From the NCBI RefSeq assembly GCF_001426405.1, contig NZ_LMEP01000024.1:228678-292677 (forward strand): 64,000 nt of DNA, written 5' to 3'. The DNA comes from Streptomyces sp. Root1304. GTDB lineage: Bacteria > Actinomycetota > Actinomycetes > Streptomycetales > Streptomycetaceae. The translations under genes were made by a program, and so were the position numbers. Under the pieces are notes generated by a model, which was not told the DNA's origin, searched no databases, and worked only from the letters and a program-made list of their open reading frames with translations. Shown one piece after another: positions 35,770 to 44,040 of the stretch. Every line of letters starts with the position of its first letter. The first letter of the stretch is position 1.

Positions 35770-36444
35770 GTGAGTGGAGCCACGGGCGCCGGATCGGCGG
35801 CTGCCGGAGCTTCTGCTGGTGCTGGAGCGAACGGCGCCCGTGGCCCCGCCACGGACTCCCAGGGGGTTGCGGTGACGGACACTCGGGGGCAGCAGCCCCC
35901 GTACGAGACCTACAACGGGCCGCTGCCCGGCGAACGCGCGGGTGCGCAGCAGCCGGGCGGTCCGTACCACCCGCCGCAGGCGTACGGCGCTGCGGCGCCG
36001 GGCGGCGGCGGTACGGCGGGCGGCCAGACCGGGGCCGTGCGCCGGCCGCGTACGGGGGCACGCACGACGCCCCGTACGCGCAAGGCGCGGCTGCGGGTGG
36101 CCAAGGCCGATCCGTGGTCGGTGATGAAGGTGAGCTTCCTGCTCTCCATCGCACTGGGCATCTGCACGGTCGTCGCGGCGGCGGTGCTGTGGATGGTCAT
36201 GGACGCCATGGGCGTCTTCTCGACGGTCGGCGGGACGATCAGCGAGGCCACGGGCTCGAACGAGTCCAACGGCTTCGATCTGCAGTCGTTCCTGTCGCTG
36301 CCGCGGGTGCTGATGTTCACCTCGGTGATCGCCGTGATCGACGTGGTCCTGATGACCGCGCTGGCGACCCTGGGCGCGTTCATCTACAACCTGTCGGCCG
36401 GGTTCGTGGGCGGCGTGGAACTCACGCTGGCCGAGGACGAATGA
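35770..36444 (+). CDS. DUF3566 membrane protein
   Basis: Protein of 224 residues found after gyrA in actinobacteria (as M. tuberculosis Rv0007). Residues 1-110 are low-complexity Gly/Ala/Pro/Gln with a basic stretch. The DUF3566 part has two membrane helices: FLLSIALGICTVVAAAVLW near 122-140 and the second near 180-205, ending GGVELTLAEDE. Function unknown; retention beside gyrase suggests a link to envelope or chromosome biology but nothing in the sequence proves it. Confidence 0.86.
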   Translation: MSGATGAGSAAAGASAGAGANGARGPATDSQGVAVTDTRGQQPPYETYNGPLPGERAGAQQPGGPYHPPQAYGAAAPGGGGTAGGQTGAVRRPRTGARTTPRTRKARLRVAKADPWSVMKVSFLLSIALGICTVVAAAVLWMVMDAMGVFSTVGGTISEATGSNESNGFDLQSFLSLPRVLMFTSVIAVIDVVLMTALATLGAFIYNLSAGFVGGVELTLAEDE

Positions 36445-36496
36445 CGGTCGGATGACCTGCGGGTGACCTGCGTGGGGGGCCGGGCGAGAACCGATT

Positions 36497-36525
36497 TTGG
36501 GACTGGCCCCCACGTGCGCTAATCT
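36497..36525 (+). promoter_or_regulatory. Promoter of tRNA-Ile
   Basis: TTGGGA, 17-base spacer, TAATCT. The tRNA begins 40 bases after the -10 box. A like -10 context (GCTAATCTTC) lies before tRNA-Leu. Confidence 0.65.
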
Positions 36526-36565
36526 TCAGGAGTCAGCGCGCGGGACACACACCGCAGAGCGCGGC

Positions 36566-36639
36566 GGGGCTATAGCTCAGTTGGTTAGAGCGCATCCCTG
36601 ATAAGGATGAGGCCACAGGTTCAAATCCTGTTAGCCCCA
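36566..36639 (+). tRNA. tRNA-Ile (GAT anticodon)
   Basis: Full cloverleaf: acceptor GGGGCTA/TAGCCCC, D-arm with AGCTCAGTTGGTTAGAGC, anticodon loop CTGATAA (GAT at 36600-36602) in stem CATCC/GGATG, T-arm with GGTTCAAATCC. Full CCA is not encoded (the gene end is followed by CA). Confidence 0.97.
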
Positions 36640-36644
36640 CATAT

Positions 36645-36683
36645 CGAAACGACCCGGACGGTTCCTCCGTCCGGGTCGTTTCG
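36645..36683 (+). terminator. Terminator after tRNA-Ile
   Basis: Perfect 17-base stem (CGAAACGACCCGGACGG) with loop TTCCT, starting 6 bases after the tRNA. Confidence 0.88.
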
Positions 36684-36797
36684 TCTGTTCGGGGACCGAC
36701 GGAGGTTTGAACCTCGTACAGGTCACCGATCGGTATCGGTCGATGTGTAGAGTGGGCGTCAGAAGTCTCCTACGTCAACGAAAGACGAGGTCGCGCG

Positions 36798-36932
36798 GTG
36801 AAGAAGCTTCTCCTGGTCGCACTGGCCGCCATCGGCGGGCTCCTCGTGTACCGCCAGATCCAGGCGGATCGCGCCGAGCAGGATCTGTGGACGGAGGCGA
36901 CCGACTCCGTGCCCGCAGGTTCGGGTGTCTGA
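36798..36932 (+). CDS. DLW-39 family small membrane protein
   Basis: A 44-residue peptide: MKKLLLVALAAIGGLLVYRQ, then a charged helix containing QDLWTEATDSV. The DLW motif and length match the actinobacterial DLW-39 family of unknown function. One N-terminal membrane helix; the rest is likely cytoplasmic. GTG at 36798 lies 8 bases after a GACGAGG-type site. A terminator stem follows the stop. The position after gyrA and tRNA-Ile is conserved in Streptomyces as far as I recall. Confidence 0.85.
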   Translation: MKKLLLVALAAIGGLLVYRQIQADRAEQDLWTEATDSVPAGSGV

Positions 36933-36954
36933 GACGAAGATCGTCTGTGGGTGA

Positions 36955-36985
36955 AGCCCCGGCCGCGCGTGAGCGGGCCGGGGCT
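36955..36985 (+). terminator. Terminator after the DLW-39 gene
   Basis: Stem AGCCCCGGCC with its exact complement around an 11-base loop, followed by TTGCTTTGC. Confidence 0.7.
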
Positions 36986-37041
36986 TTGCTTTGCCTGAGC
37001 AAATTGTCGACTTGCTTAAGTGAAGTGAAGGGGAGAAGCGC

Positions 37042-38373
37042 GTGAAGACGCAGGCCGGCCTCGTCCGGAGGGCGGGGGCCCTGATCACGGCGGTCGCGGC
37101 GCTGGGGGCGGTGGTGGCGCTGCCGGGGCCGGTGTGGGCCGCGGGGACCTCGCTCCGGGCCACGGGGACTTCACTCCGGGCCGACGGGGCTCCCCTTCCG
37201 CCGTACGCCTTCGACAGCGGCACCGAGCGGGTCGCCGGGGCCGCCTCCAGCTCCGACGCGGCACCGCTGAAGACCGGTCGGACCTACCGCGACACGCTCA
37301 AGAAGGACGGCAAGGTCTACTACCGCGTCGACCTCGACGACCGGCGCAACGCCTATGTCTCCGTGGTCGCCGTCCCGAAGACCGGCGGCAGGGTCGAGTA
37401 CGGGGACGGCGTCAAGATCAGCCTGCAGGACGGCTCCGGCACCGAGTGCGGCTACCAGCAGACGAACTTCACCTCGGCCGAGTACACCCGGCCGCTCGCC
37501 GCGTACGCCCGGCGCATCGTCGACGCCGACAGCTCCAGCTGCCAGAACGCGGGCGCGTACTACGTGCTCGTCGAGCGGCAGTCGAAGGCGACCTCCAGCC
37601 CCGACGACTGGGAGCTGGAGATCCGCTACACGACCGAGCCGGTCCTCAAGAAGGCCGGCCCGACCGAACTGCCGGAGGCGTGGCCCTCCGCCACCCCCGG
37701 GCCCCCGCCAGGCGGCCCGAAGGCCCGTCAGGGAGGCGCCGGCGTCCATGACGCCACCTCGCTGACCGAGGGCGAGTGGCGGTCCGACATCCGGCCCGGC
37801 CAGACGCTCTTCTACCGGGTGCCCGTCGACTGGGGGCAGCAGCTCTTCGCCAGCGCCGAACTCGGCAGCAGCGCCGCCGGTGACGAGTACATCGGCAACG
37901 CCCTGGTGCTCTCCCTGGAGAACCCGGCGCTCGGACACGTCGACGAGAAGACCGCCAGCTACGACGGGAAGCAGTCGACGCTCGTCCTCGACGCGCAGCG
38001 GCCGGTGGCCCACGAGAACCGCACCTCGTACGACGAGGGCACCAGCGGCATGCGGTTCGCCGGCTGGTACTACCTGTCCGCCACCCTCAGCCCGGCGCTC
38101 GCCAAGGAGTACGGGGACGGGACCGTGCCGCTGACCCTGCGGGTCTCCGTACGGGGGACCGCGAAGCCCGGCCCCGGGTACGACGGCGACCCCGGGCCGT
38201 TCGCGGTGACCGCCGACGACAGGCAGGCGGCCGCGAACGGCTCCTCGGGGGAGCGGGCCGCGGAGCGCGGCGGCACGATGCGGGTGGTCGCCGTCGCCGG
38301 GATCGGCAGCGGTACGGCCCTGCTCCTCGGGCTCGGCGGGTGGACGCTGCTGGCGCGGCGCCGGGCGGTCTAG
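37042..38373 (+). CDS. Exported, C-terminally membrane-anchored protein of unknown function
   Basis: Protein of 443 residues. A signal peptide (basic start, then ALITAVAALGAVVALPGPVWA) is followed by two beta-rich parts, about 70-195 and 235-370. Each contains an RTYRDTLKKDGKVYYRVDL- or GQTLFYRVPV-type strand pattern, which recalls pre-peptidase C-terminal (PPC) domains. A Pro-rich linker lies between them. A membrane helix near 415-437 and the basic end RRRAV anchor it. No enzyme motif seen. GTG at 37042 follows AAGGGGAG. It converges on the kinase gene with 58 bases between. Confidence 0.75.
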   Translation: MKTQAGLVRRAGALITAVAALGAVVALPGPVWAAGTSLRATGTSLRADGAPLPPYAFDSGTERVAGAASSSDAAPLKTGRTYRDTLKKDGKVYYRVDLDDRRNAYVSVVAVPKTGGRVEYGDGVKISLQDGSGTECGYQQTNFTSAEYTRPLAAYARRIVDADSSSCQNAGAYYVLVERQSKATSSPDDWELEIRYTTEPVLKKAGPTELPEAWPSATPGPPPGGPKARQGGAGVHDATSLTEGEWRSDIRPGQTLFYRVPVDWGQQLFASAELGSSAAGDEYIGNALVLSLENPALGHVDEKTASYDGKQSTLVLDAQRPVAHENRTSYDEGTSGMRFAGWYYLSATLSPALAKEYGDGTVPLTLRVSVRGTAKPGPGYDGDPGPFAVTADDRQAAANGSSGERAAERGGTMRVVAVAGIGSGTALLLGLGGWTLLARRRAV

Positions 38374-38431
38374 GAGGGCCCGCGGGGCGGGTCCGTGCCT
38401 TGCGGGGCGGGTCCGTTCCGCAGCGGCCGGC

Positions 38432-39784
38432 TCAGGTCTGGGAGAGGGCCCAGAAGCCGACCGCGAAGCAGACCAGCGCGAGCAGCAGGACCGGGATCGT
38501 CACCTTCGGGGGCGGTCCCGGTCGGCGTACGGGCGCGGCGGCCCGCGGCGCCGGGTGCGCGGGCGGGGTGTGCGGCGGGAAGGACGCGGGCGGCGCGGCG
38601 TAGGGAGGCGTGGGGGCCTGGGCGTACGACGTTCCCGCGACGGGGCTCTGGGCGTACGGCGTTCCCGCGGCGGGGCCCTGTCCGTACGGCGCCCCCGCGG
38701 TGGGGGTCTGCGCGAAGGCGGGGTCCGGGTGCGCGACGGGCGGGGGCAGGTGGAAGCTGCCCGTCTCGGAGGGGTGGGGCGTCGGCGGGTGGACGGGCGC
38801 GGCGGCCCCGGTCATCGGGACGGTGGAGCCGGGCGGGTCCGTGGGGGGCGTCGCCGGTGCCGGGGGGACCGCCGCCGTCATGGGCGCCGTCGCCGTCGTC
38901 GCGGTCGTGGGGCCCTCCGGGCCGAAGCCCTCCGGCAGGGGGCCGAGCTGGTCGAAGATCTCGACCCGCTCCGCGTCGGCGCCCGGCTCGGGAAGCATCT
39001 CCACGGCCGCGCTGAGCGCCTTCCGCGCCCCCGTGGCCGTACGGAAGCGGGCCTGCGGATCGGGCTGGAGCAGCCCCGCCAGCACCTGCCACAGGGGCTC
39101 GGGGATGCCCTCGGGGGCGCCGGGAGTGCCGTACTCGATGAAGTGCGCGACCAGGGCCTGGGAGTCCGGCTTGCGGCCCTGGAGGAGATAGAGCGCGACC
39201 AGGCCGACGGCGAACAGGTCGGCGGTGAAGTCGGGCTCGGCGCCGAGGAGTTGCTCGGGCGCGAAGTAACCGGGCGTGCCCACCACGTAGTTGGTCTCGG
39301 TGAGGCGCGGCTCGCCCTTCCGCATCGAGATGCCGAAGTCGGAGAGCCGCAGGTGCGGCCGGCCGGTGCCGGTGACGTCCATGAGGATGTTCGCGGGCTT
39401 GATGTCCCGGTGGACGACCCCCTCGGCGTGCACCGTGGCCAGGCCCGAGAGCAGCTGGTCGAGCAGGACGCAGACGAAGCGGGGCGGCAGCGGGCCGTAG
39501 TCGCCGATGACGTGCGCCAGGGAGCCGCCGGCGACGAGGTCCATGGTGAAGAGGACCTTGTCGTCGTCGGCGGCCCAGCTGGCCGGGGCGAGGACGTGCG
39601 GATGGTCGATCCGCAGCGCCTGCTCGCGGACGAAGCGGAGCAGCGTGTGGGCGTCGCTCTGCAGGAGCACCTTGGCCGCCACGTAGCGCCGGCGGCGGTG
39701 GTCCCAGGCGCGCCACACCGCGCCCGCCCCGCCCCGTCCGATCGGGTCGACCAGCTCGTACCGCCCGGCGAAGACCTCACCCAT
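38432..39784 (-). CDS. Serine/threonine protein kinase with C-terminal membrane helix
   Basis: Protein of 450 residues. The kinase domain fills about 8-270: GRYELVDPIGRGGAGAVWRA (glycine loop), VAAK (ATP lysine), VVHRDIKPANIL (HRD), LSDFGIS (DFG) and GTPGYFAPEQ (APE), so it should be active. A Pro/Thr/Ala-rich linker with YAQ and TPY units runs to one membrane helix at the very end (IPVLLLALVCFAVGFWAL). Unlike PknB there is no outside sensor domain. ATG at 39784 (MGEVFAGRYEL) is chosen because the kinase fold starts at once. Substrates unknown. Confidence 0.9.
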   Translation of the reverse strand: MGEVFAGRYELVDPIGRGGAGAVWRAWDHRRRRYVAAKVLLQSDAHTLLRFVREQALRIDHPHVLAPASWAADDDKVLFTMDLVAGGSLAHVIGDYGPLPPRFVCVLLDQLLSGLATVHAEGVVHRDIKPANILMDVTGTGRPHLRLSDFGISMRKGEPRLTETNYVVGTPGYFAPEQLLGAEPDFTADLFAVGLVALYLLQGRKPDSQALVAHFIEYGTPGAPEGIPEPLWQVLAGLLQPDPQARFRTATGARKALSAAVEMLPEPGADAERVEIFDQLGPLPEGFGPEGPTTATTATAPMTAAVPPAPATPPTDPPGSTVPMTGAAAPVHPPTPHPSETGSFHLPPPVAHPDPAFAQTPTAGAPYGQGPAAGTPYAQSPVAGTSYAQAPTPPYAAPPASFPPHTPPAHPAPRAAAPVRRPGPPPKVTIPVLLLALVCFAVGFWALSQT

Positions 39785-39846
39785 CGTGCTGCGCCCGCTC
39801 CCCGTTGCTTCGTCTCTCGGCGGTGCCGGCCGGCTGCCCGCCCGCG

Positions 39847-40395
39847 TCAGTTCTGGTGCGACTCGTAGTGGGCGACCGCGTCCGCCGTGCGCCCCGCGCC
39901 GTACACCCGGAGGAACTCTGCCAGCTCCGGGTGGGCCGGGGCGAGGGAGTCGGCGGCGTCGATGATGTCGCCGGCCGCCGCTACGGAGCGCAGCAGCGAC
40001 TGGATCTCGCGGACCACCCGGCGGACGGTCGGCGCGCCCGAGCCGGTGGTCGTCTGACCGGTGGCGGTGAGGACGGAGCCGCCCTGCGACTTCTTGACCT
40101 CGTCCATCCGGTCGGCGGCCTCGGCGGCGCTGACGCTGCCGTCGGCGACCTGGACGGCGAGCTCCTGGAGGGCCTGGACGCGCTGGACGACCGCGGGGTT
40201 TCCGATCTTGGCCCGCTGGCCGCTCATCAGCTGGGACAGCATGGGCGCAGAGAGGCCGAGCACGGCCGCGAGCCTGGCCTGATTGAGCCCGAGATCGTCG
40301 ATCAGCCGACGGAAGAGCGCCCCCAACGGCTCCCCGTACCAACTGCGCTGAAGCTCTCTGGCTCTGGCCGTGGCTTCCTGCTGCGCTGCGTCCAT
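39847..40395 (-). CDS. Helix-turn-helix regulator (XRE/HTH-3 like)
   Basis: Protein of 182 residues. The DNA-binding domain is near 20-80: LIDDLGLNQARLAAVLGLSA then MLSQLMSGQRAKIGNP. The rest is helical and acidic with no known ligand domain. ATG at 40395 has GGGGAGAAG just upstream. It is encoded upstream of and on the same strand as the kinase, 62 bases away, so the two may be one unit. Target genes unknown. Confidence 0.82.
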   Translation of the reverse strand: MDAAQQEATARARELQRSWYGEPLGALFRRLIDDLGLNQARLAAVLGLSAPMLSQLMSGQRAKIGNPAVVQRVQALQELAVQVADGSVSAAEAADRMDEVKKSQGGSVLTATGQTTTGSGAPTVRRVVREIQSLLRSVAAAGDIIDAADSLAPAHPELAEFLRVYGAGRTADAVAHYESHQN

Positions 40396-40482
40396 CACTT
40401 CTCCCCATCCCTTAGGTTCGCCACTGCGAACCTCGGTCAGCATCTTACGGAGAGTGGTCGCGGACCGGGAGTCCCAATCCTT

Positions 40483-40513
40483 TTGCCGGACATGGGGGGT
40501 GACCCGGTACGCT
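40483..40513 (+). promoter_or_regulatory. Possible promoter of tRNA-Ala
   Basis: TTGCCG and TACGCT (TANNNT) with a rather long 19-base spacer. The tRNA starts 12 bases after the -10 box. Confidence 0.4.
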
Positions 40514-40524
40514 GTCCTCGTTCC

Positions 40525-40597
40525 GGGGCCTTAGCTCAGTTGGTAGAGCGCTGTCTTTGCATGGCAGATGTCAGGGGTTCGACTCCCCTAGGCTCCA
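40525..40597 (+). tRNA. tRNA-Ala (TGC anticodon)
   Basis: Cloverleaf with acceptor GGGGCCT/AGGCTCC, D-arm AGCTCAGTTGGTAGAGC, anticodon loop TTTGCAT (TGC at 40558-40560) in stem CTGTC/GGCAG, and T-arm GGTTCGACTCC. CCA is not encoded in full (ACC follows). The last 10 bases overlap the stop region of the antisense NUDIX gene. Confidence 0.97.
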
Positions 40598-41364
40598 CCC
40601 CGTACACCCCCTTCGACCTGCGTAAACGCGGTCGGAGGGGGTGTTTTCGCATGGGTGGCGAAGGGGCCGTCCAGGGCCGCCCACTGCAGGAGGAGCACGG
40701 TCTTGCCGTCGGTGACGCGGCCGTCGCGGACCATCGCGAGCGCGTCGGCGAAGGGCAGCTCCAGCACCTCGATGTCCTCGCCCTCCTCTTCGAGGCCGCC
40801 GCCGTCCCCGGTGCGGTCGGCCGCCGTGTAGGGGGCCGCGTAGAAGTGCAGGCGTTCGGTGACCGATCCCGGGCTCATATAGGCGTCGAGGACGTGGGTG
40901 AGCGGGCCGAGCGTGACGCCCAGTTCCTCGGCGGCCTCGCGGCGGACGGCGGCGACCGGGTCCTCGCCGTCGAGGAGTCCTGCGGCGGCCTCGACGAGGA
41001 CGCCGTCCGGGTGGCCGTTGACGTAGGCCGGGTAGCGGAACTGGCGGGTCAGCAGGACGCGGCCGCGCGCGATGTCGTACGGCAGGACGACGGCGCCGTT
41101 GCCCCGGTCGTAGGTCTCGCGTTGCCGGGTCTCCCAGCGCCTGTCGCGGCGCCGGTAGTCGAAGGTGGTGCGCCGCAGCACGTGCCAGCCCCGCGAGGTG
41201 AGCTCGACGTCACGCACCACGACGCCGGGGTTGCGGTCCAGGTCGCGGCCGGCGCGGTCGAGGCCGGTGCGGCCGCGGTGGTCGGGGGTGTCGACGCCGG
41301 GGGTTCCGGGGCTGCCGGGGGCGAGGGGGCCGTTACCGGTACCGGTGTCACCGCGCGGACTCAC
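40588..41364 (-). CDS. NUDIX hydrolase
   Basis: Protein of 258 residues of the ADP-ribose/sugar-nucleotide pyrophosphatase type. The catalytic helix reads DPVAAVRREAAEELGV after AAGLLDGE, a nearly canonical NUDIX box (the first glycine position is Ala, one residue shorter than usual). Residues 1-45 are a Gly/Pro/Asp-rich extension. The C-terminus runs to a TAG that is the complement of bases inside tRNA-Ala. GTG at 41364 overlaps the stop of the upstream DUF4406 gene, so the two are coupled. Confidence 0.88.
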   Translation of the reverse strand: MSPRGDTGTGNGPLAPGSPGTPGVDTPDHRGRTGLDRAGRDLDRNPGVVVRDVELTSRGWHVLRRTTFDYRRRDRRWETRQRETYDRGNGAVVLPYDIARGRVLLTRQFRYPAYVNGHPDGVLVEAAAGLLDGEDPVAAVRREAAEELGVTLGPLTHVLDAYMSPGSVTERLHFYAAPYTAADRTGDGGGLEEEGEDIEVLELPFADALAMVRDGRVTDGKTVLLLQWAALDGPFATHAKTPPPTAFTQVEGGVRGGA

Positions 41365-41744
41365 GCGTCCTCCCGCGGGGTGCGGCGGGGGATCTCGTCC
41401 GCGTGGTGGAAGACCGGCAGGCCGCGGCGGCGGGCGGTGGCGACGTCCTGGTCGGCGCCGGCGGATTCGCCGGGGAGCCGGAGCACGGCGTCGCAGTGGG
41501 TGAGCAGGCGGTGGGCGGTCGGGTAGAGGACCTCGTCGGCGAGGGGGTCGGTGGGGCCGGCACCGGCCGAGCGCAGGACGGGCAGGGCGATCCACTCCCC
41601 GATCACGGGGAGGTGTCCGGCGGCGAACACCGGCCAGGCCGCCTCTTCGAGGCGGGCGAGGTTCGCGGCCATGGCCCGCGGGTCGCCTTCGGTGCCGGAA
41701 CGGTAGGGCCCGGCGATGAGGATGAGCATCGGCTTGTCGGTCAT
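41361..41744 (-). CDS. DUF4406 / nucleoside 2-deoxyribosyltransferase-like protein
   Basis: Small protein of 127 residues. It begins with a strand-loop MLILIAGPYRSGT, contains GHLPVIGEWIALPVL and LLTHCDAVLRLPGESAGADQD, and resembles the Rossmann-like fold of nucleoside 2-deoxyribosyltransferases and DUF4406. The usual Asp and Glu positions are suggested by CDAVL and GADQD but I cannot prove activity. It is translated just before the NUDIX gene with overlapping codons and is divergent from the DeoR regulator. Confidence 0.75.
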   Translation of the reverse strand: MTDKPMLILIAGPYRSGTEGDPRAMAANLARLEEAAWPVFAAGHLPVIGEWIALPVLRSAGAGPTDPLADEVLYPTAHRLLTHCDAVLRLPGESAGADQDVATARRRGLPVFHHADEIPRRTPREDA

Positions 41745-41793
41745 GGCGCGCTACGATACATGCAGAAACGTGCAAGAACAGGAGAGAGTGCGG

Positions 41794-42558
41794 ATGCTGG
41801 CTGCCGAACGACGCGACCACCTGCTGAACCTTCTCGCCCGCGAGGGCAAGATCGTCGCCAAGGACGTCGCCGCCGACCTGGGCATCTCCGAGGACAGCGT
41901 GCGGCGCGATCTGCGCGACCTGGCGGCCGAGGGGCTCTGTCAGCGGGTGTACGGCGGGGCGCTGCCCGTCTCCCCCGCGCTCGTGGGCTACGCAGCCCGG
42001 AAGGCCGTCACCCCGGACGGGAAGCAGCGGGTCGCCGCGGTGGCCGCCGGGCTCGTCCGGCCGGGCGGCGCGGTGATCCTGGACGGCGGCACCACCGCGC
42101 TCGCGGTGGCCCGCGCCCTCGCGCCGGACCTGGACTGCACCGTGATCACCCACAGCCCGACCGTCGCGGTCGCGCTGCTCGACCATCCGCGGGCCGAGGT
42201 CTTCCTGCTCGGCGGGCGCCTCTTCAAGCACTCGGCGGTCGCCTGCGGCGCCGCCGCGGTGGAGGCCGCGCAGAACGTCTCGGCCGACCTGTGCCTCCTC
42301 GGTGTCACCGGCGTCCACCCCGAGGCGGGGCTGACCACCGGCGACGCCGAGGAGGCCGCGATGAAGCGCGCCCTGGCGGGGCGGGCGGCGGAGACGTACG
42401 TCCTCGCCTCGTCCGAGAAGATCGGCACGGCCTCCCGGTTCCGTGTGCTGCCCTGGGAGGAGACCAGCGGACTGATCACCGACGCGGACCCCGCCCACCC
42501 GGTCGTCGAACAGCTCTCGGCGCGCGGAGTGGAGGTCCTGACGGCCGGGAGGGATTGA
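41794..42558 (+). CDS. DeoR/GlpR family transcriptional regulator
   Basis: Repressor of 254 residues. The N-terminal winged helix-turn-helix has LLNLLAREGKIVAKDVAADLGISEDSVRRDLRDLAAEG and RVYGGAL. The C-terminal sugar-phosphate sensor domain (DeoRC) shows ILDGGTTALAVARAL and CLLGVTGVHPEAGLTTGDAEEAAMKRA. ATG at 41794 follows GGAGAG. It is divergent from the DUF4406-NUDIX pair; the 49-base gap with TGCAGAAACG and TGCAAGAACA near-repeats is probably its operator region. Confidence 0.9.
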   Translation: MLAAERRDHLLNLLAREGKIVAKDVAADLGISEDSVRRDLRDLAAEGLCQRVYGGALPVSPALVGYAARKAVTPDGKQRVAAVAAGLVRPGGAVILDGGTTALAVARALAPDLDCTVITHSPTVAVALLDHPRAEVFLLGGRLFKHSAVACGAAAVEAAQNVSADLCLLGVTGVHPEAGLTTGDAEEAAMKRALAGRAAETYVLASSEKIGTASRFRVLPWEETSGLITDADPAHPVVEQLSARGVEVLTAGRD

Positions 42559-42627
42559 CCGGCCCCACACCGACTGTTCCGCGCCGCGTTCCGTACTCGA
42601 CGGTCGGCACGTCTTGCAAATCGAAAG

Positions 42628-42656
42628 TTGTAAGGAATCTGTGCGCCACTTATGCT
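42628..42656 (+). promoter_or_regulatory. Promoter of the acyltransferase gene
   Basis: TTGTAA, 17-base spacer, TATGCT in a locally A/T-richer stretch, 74 bases before the start codon. Good match to the vegetative consensus. Confidence 0.6.
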
Positions 42657-42729
42657 CACTGCGCCGAGCTGACGCCCCGTGCGACCCGGGGGACGCTCTC
42701 CGGCCGCAGACCTAGGTGGGGATCTTCGA

Positions 42730-43830
42730 GTGTTGAACCAGATGCAGTCCGTGATGCCCTCGACCCGAATACGGACCGGGACTCCGCTCGCGCCGTCCCT
42801 CGGCACCAGGCGGCCCGGGCGCCTCTACGCGCTCGACGGACTGCGTCTCGGCGCCGCGCTGATGGTGGTCATGTACCACTTCACGGCCCGCGGCGGCGGC
42901 TGGCCGACGCCGGTCAAGGAGATATTCCCCGAGACATTCCGAATATCGGCGTACGGCTATCTCGGCGTCCAGCTGTTCTTCGTGATCAGCGGTTTCGTCA
43001 TCTGCATGAGTGCCTGGGGCCGACCGGTGAAGGCGTTCTTCGTCTCCCGTGTCGTGCGGCTCTATCCGGCCTACTGGTTCGCGGTCATCGCGACCAGCGT
43101 CACCGTCATGGTGATCCCCGGAGGCCGTCGCCACCTCGCCTGGAACGACATCCTCACCAACCTGACGATGCTCCAGCAGCCCCTCCGGGTCGACCACGTC
43201 GACCCCGTCTACTGGACGCTCTTCACGGAGCTCCGCTTCTACCTGCTCTTCGCGGCGATGGCCTGGTTCGGCCTCACCTACCAGCGCGTGATCGCGTTCT
43301 GCTGCGTCTGGGGCGCGGCCACGATCCTCGTCGCGAAGGCCCCGCCCGGCCCGCTGCGGCTGCTGCTGATCCCCGAGTACAGCTGGTTCTTCATCGCCGG
43401 CATGGCGTTCTACCTGATGTACCGCTTCCGCCCGAACCTGCTGCTGTGGGGCATCGTCGGCGTCTCCTTCTGCGCCTCCCTCGCCCCCACCATGGAGGAG
43501 TTCCGGCGCCTCACCTTCCTCGGTGACCGCGCGGCCTGGCCGGTCATCGTGCTGCTCGCCGCGTTCTTCGGCGTCATGGGGCTGATCGCGACCGGCAAGC
43601 TCTCGGGCATCAAGTGGCGCTGGCTGCCGATCGCGGGCGCGCTGACGTACCCGCTGTATCTGCTGCACCAGATCATCGGCTGGGAGTTCATCAGCTACTT
43701 CGCGCCCCGCGGCGTCGACCCGTGGGTGCTTCTCGGCTCGCTCGTCGGCGGAATGCTGGTCCTCTCCTACCTGGTCCACAAGGTGGTCGAGAAGCCGCTG
43801 AGCCGGTATCTGAAGCAGCGCCTTTCCTAG
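42730..43830 (+). CDS. Acyltransferase 3 family membrane protein (OafA/YrhL type)
   Basis: Integral membrane O-acyltransferase of 366 residues with about 10 helices. The family signature is RPGRLYALDGLRLGAALMVV followed by MYHF (catalytic His), then the GYLGVQLFFVISGFVI segment, SRVVRLYPAYW and a late LTYPLYLLHQIIGW. Such proteins acylate sugars, lipids or antibiotics; the substrate here is unknown. GTG at 42730 has AGGTGGGGA 7 bases upstream; ATG at 42742 is in frame. It stands alone between deoR and a small secreted protein gene. Confidence 0.9.
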   Translation: MLNQMQSVMPSTRIRTGTPLAPSLGTRRPGRLYALDGLRLGAALMVVMYHFTARGGGWPTPVKEIFPETFRISAYGYLGVQLFFVISGFVICMSAWGRPVKAFFVSRVVRLYPAYWFAVIATSVTVMVIPGGRRHLAWNDILTNLTMLQQPLRVDHVDPVYWTLFTELRFYLLFAAMAWFGLTYQRVIAFCCVWGAATILVAKAPPGPLRLLLIPEYSWFFIAGMAFYLMYRFRPNLLLWGIVGVSFCASLAPTMEEFRRLTFLGDRAAWPVIVLLAAFFGVMGLIATGKLSGIKWRWLPIAGALTYPLYLLHQIIGWEFISYFAPRGVDPWVLLGSLVGGMLVLSYLVHKVVEKPLSRYLKQRLS

Positions 43831-44040
43831 GCGTACAGGAGAAGCCCCACCACGCCTTTCCCAGGCGTTCGCGGTATCCGTCCGGTCCTCATGGGGCCGG
43901 ACGGGTGGTGTTCATCGGAAGAACTGCGCGGCAGCGGCGACGCTCCGGGCAAATCGGGCGCGCATCCTCATCATGAGGAAAGTACGTAAAGCGCGCAAAC
44001 CGAAATGAACCATCCGAGAACGCCACGAAAGTGAGGGGCC

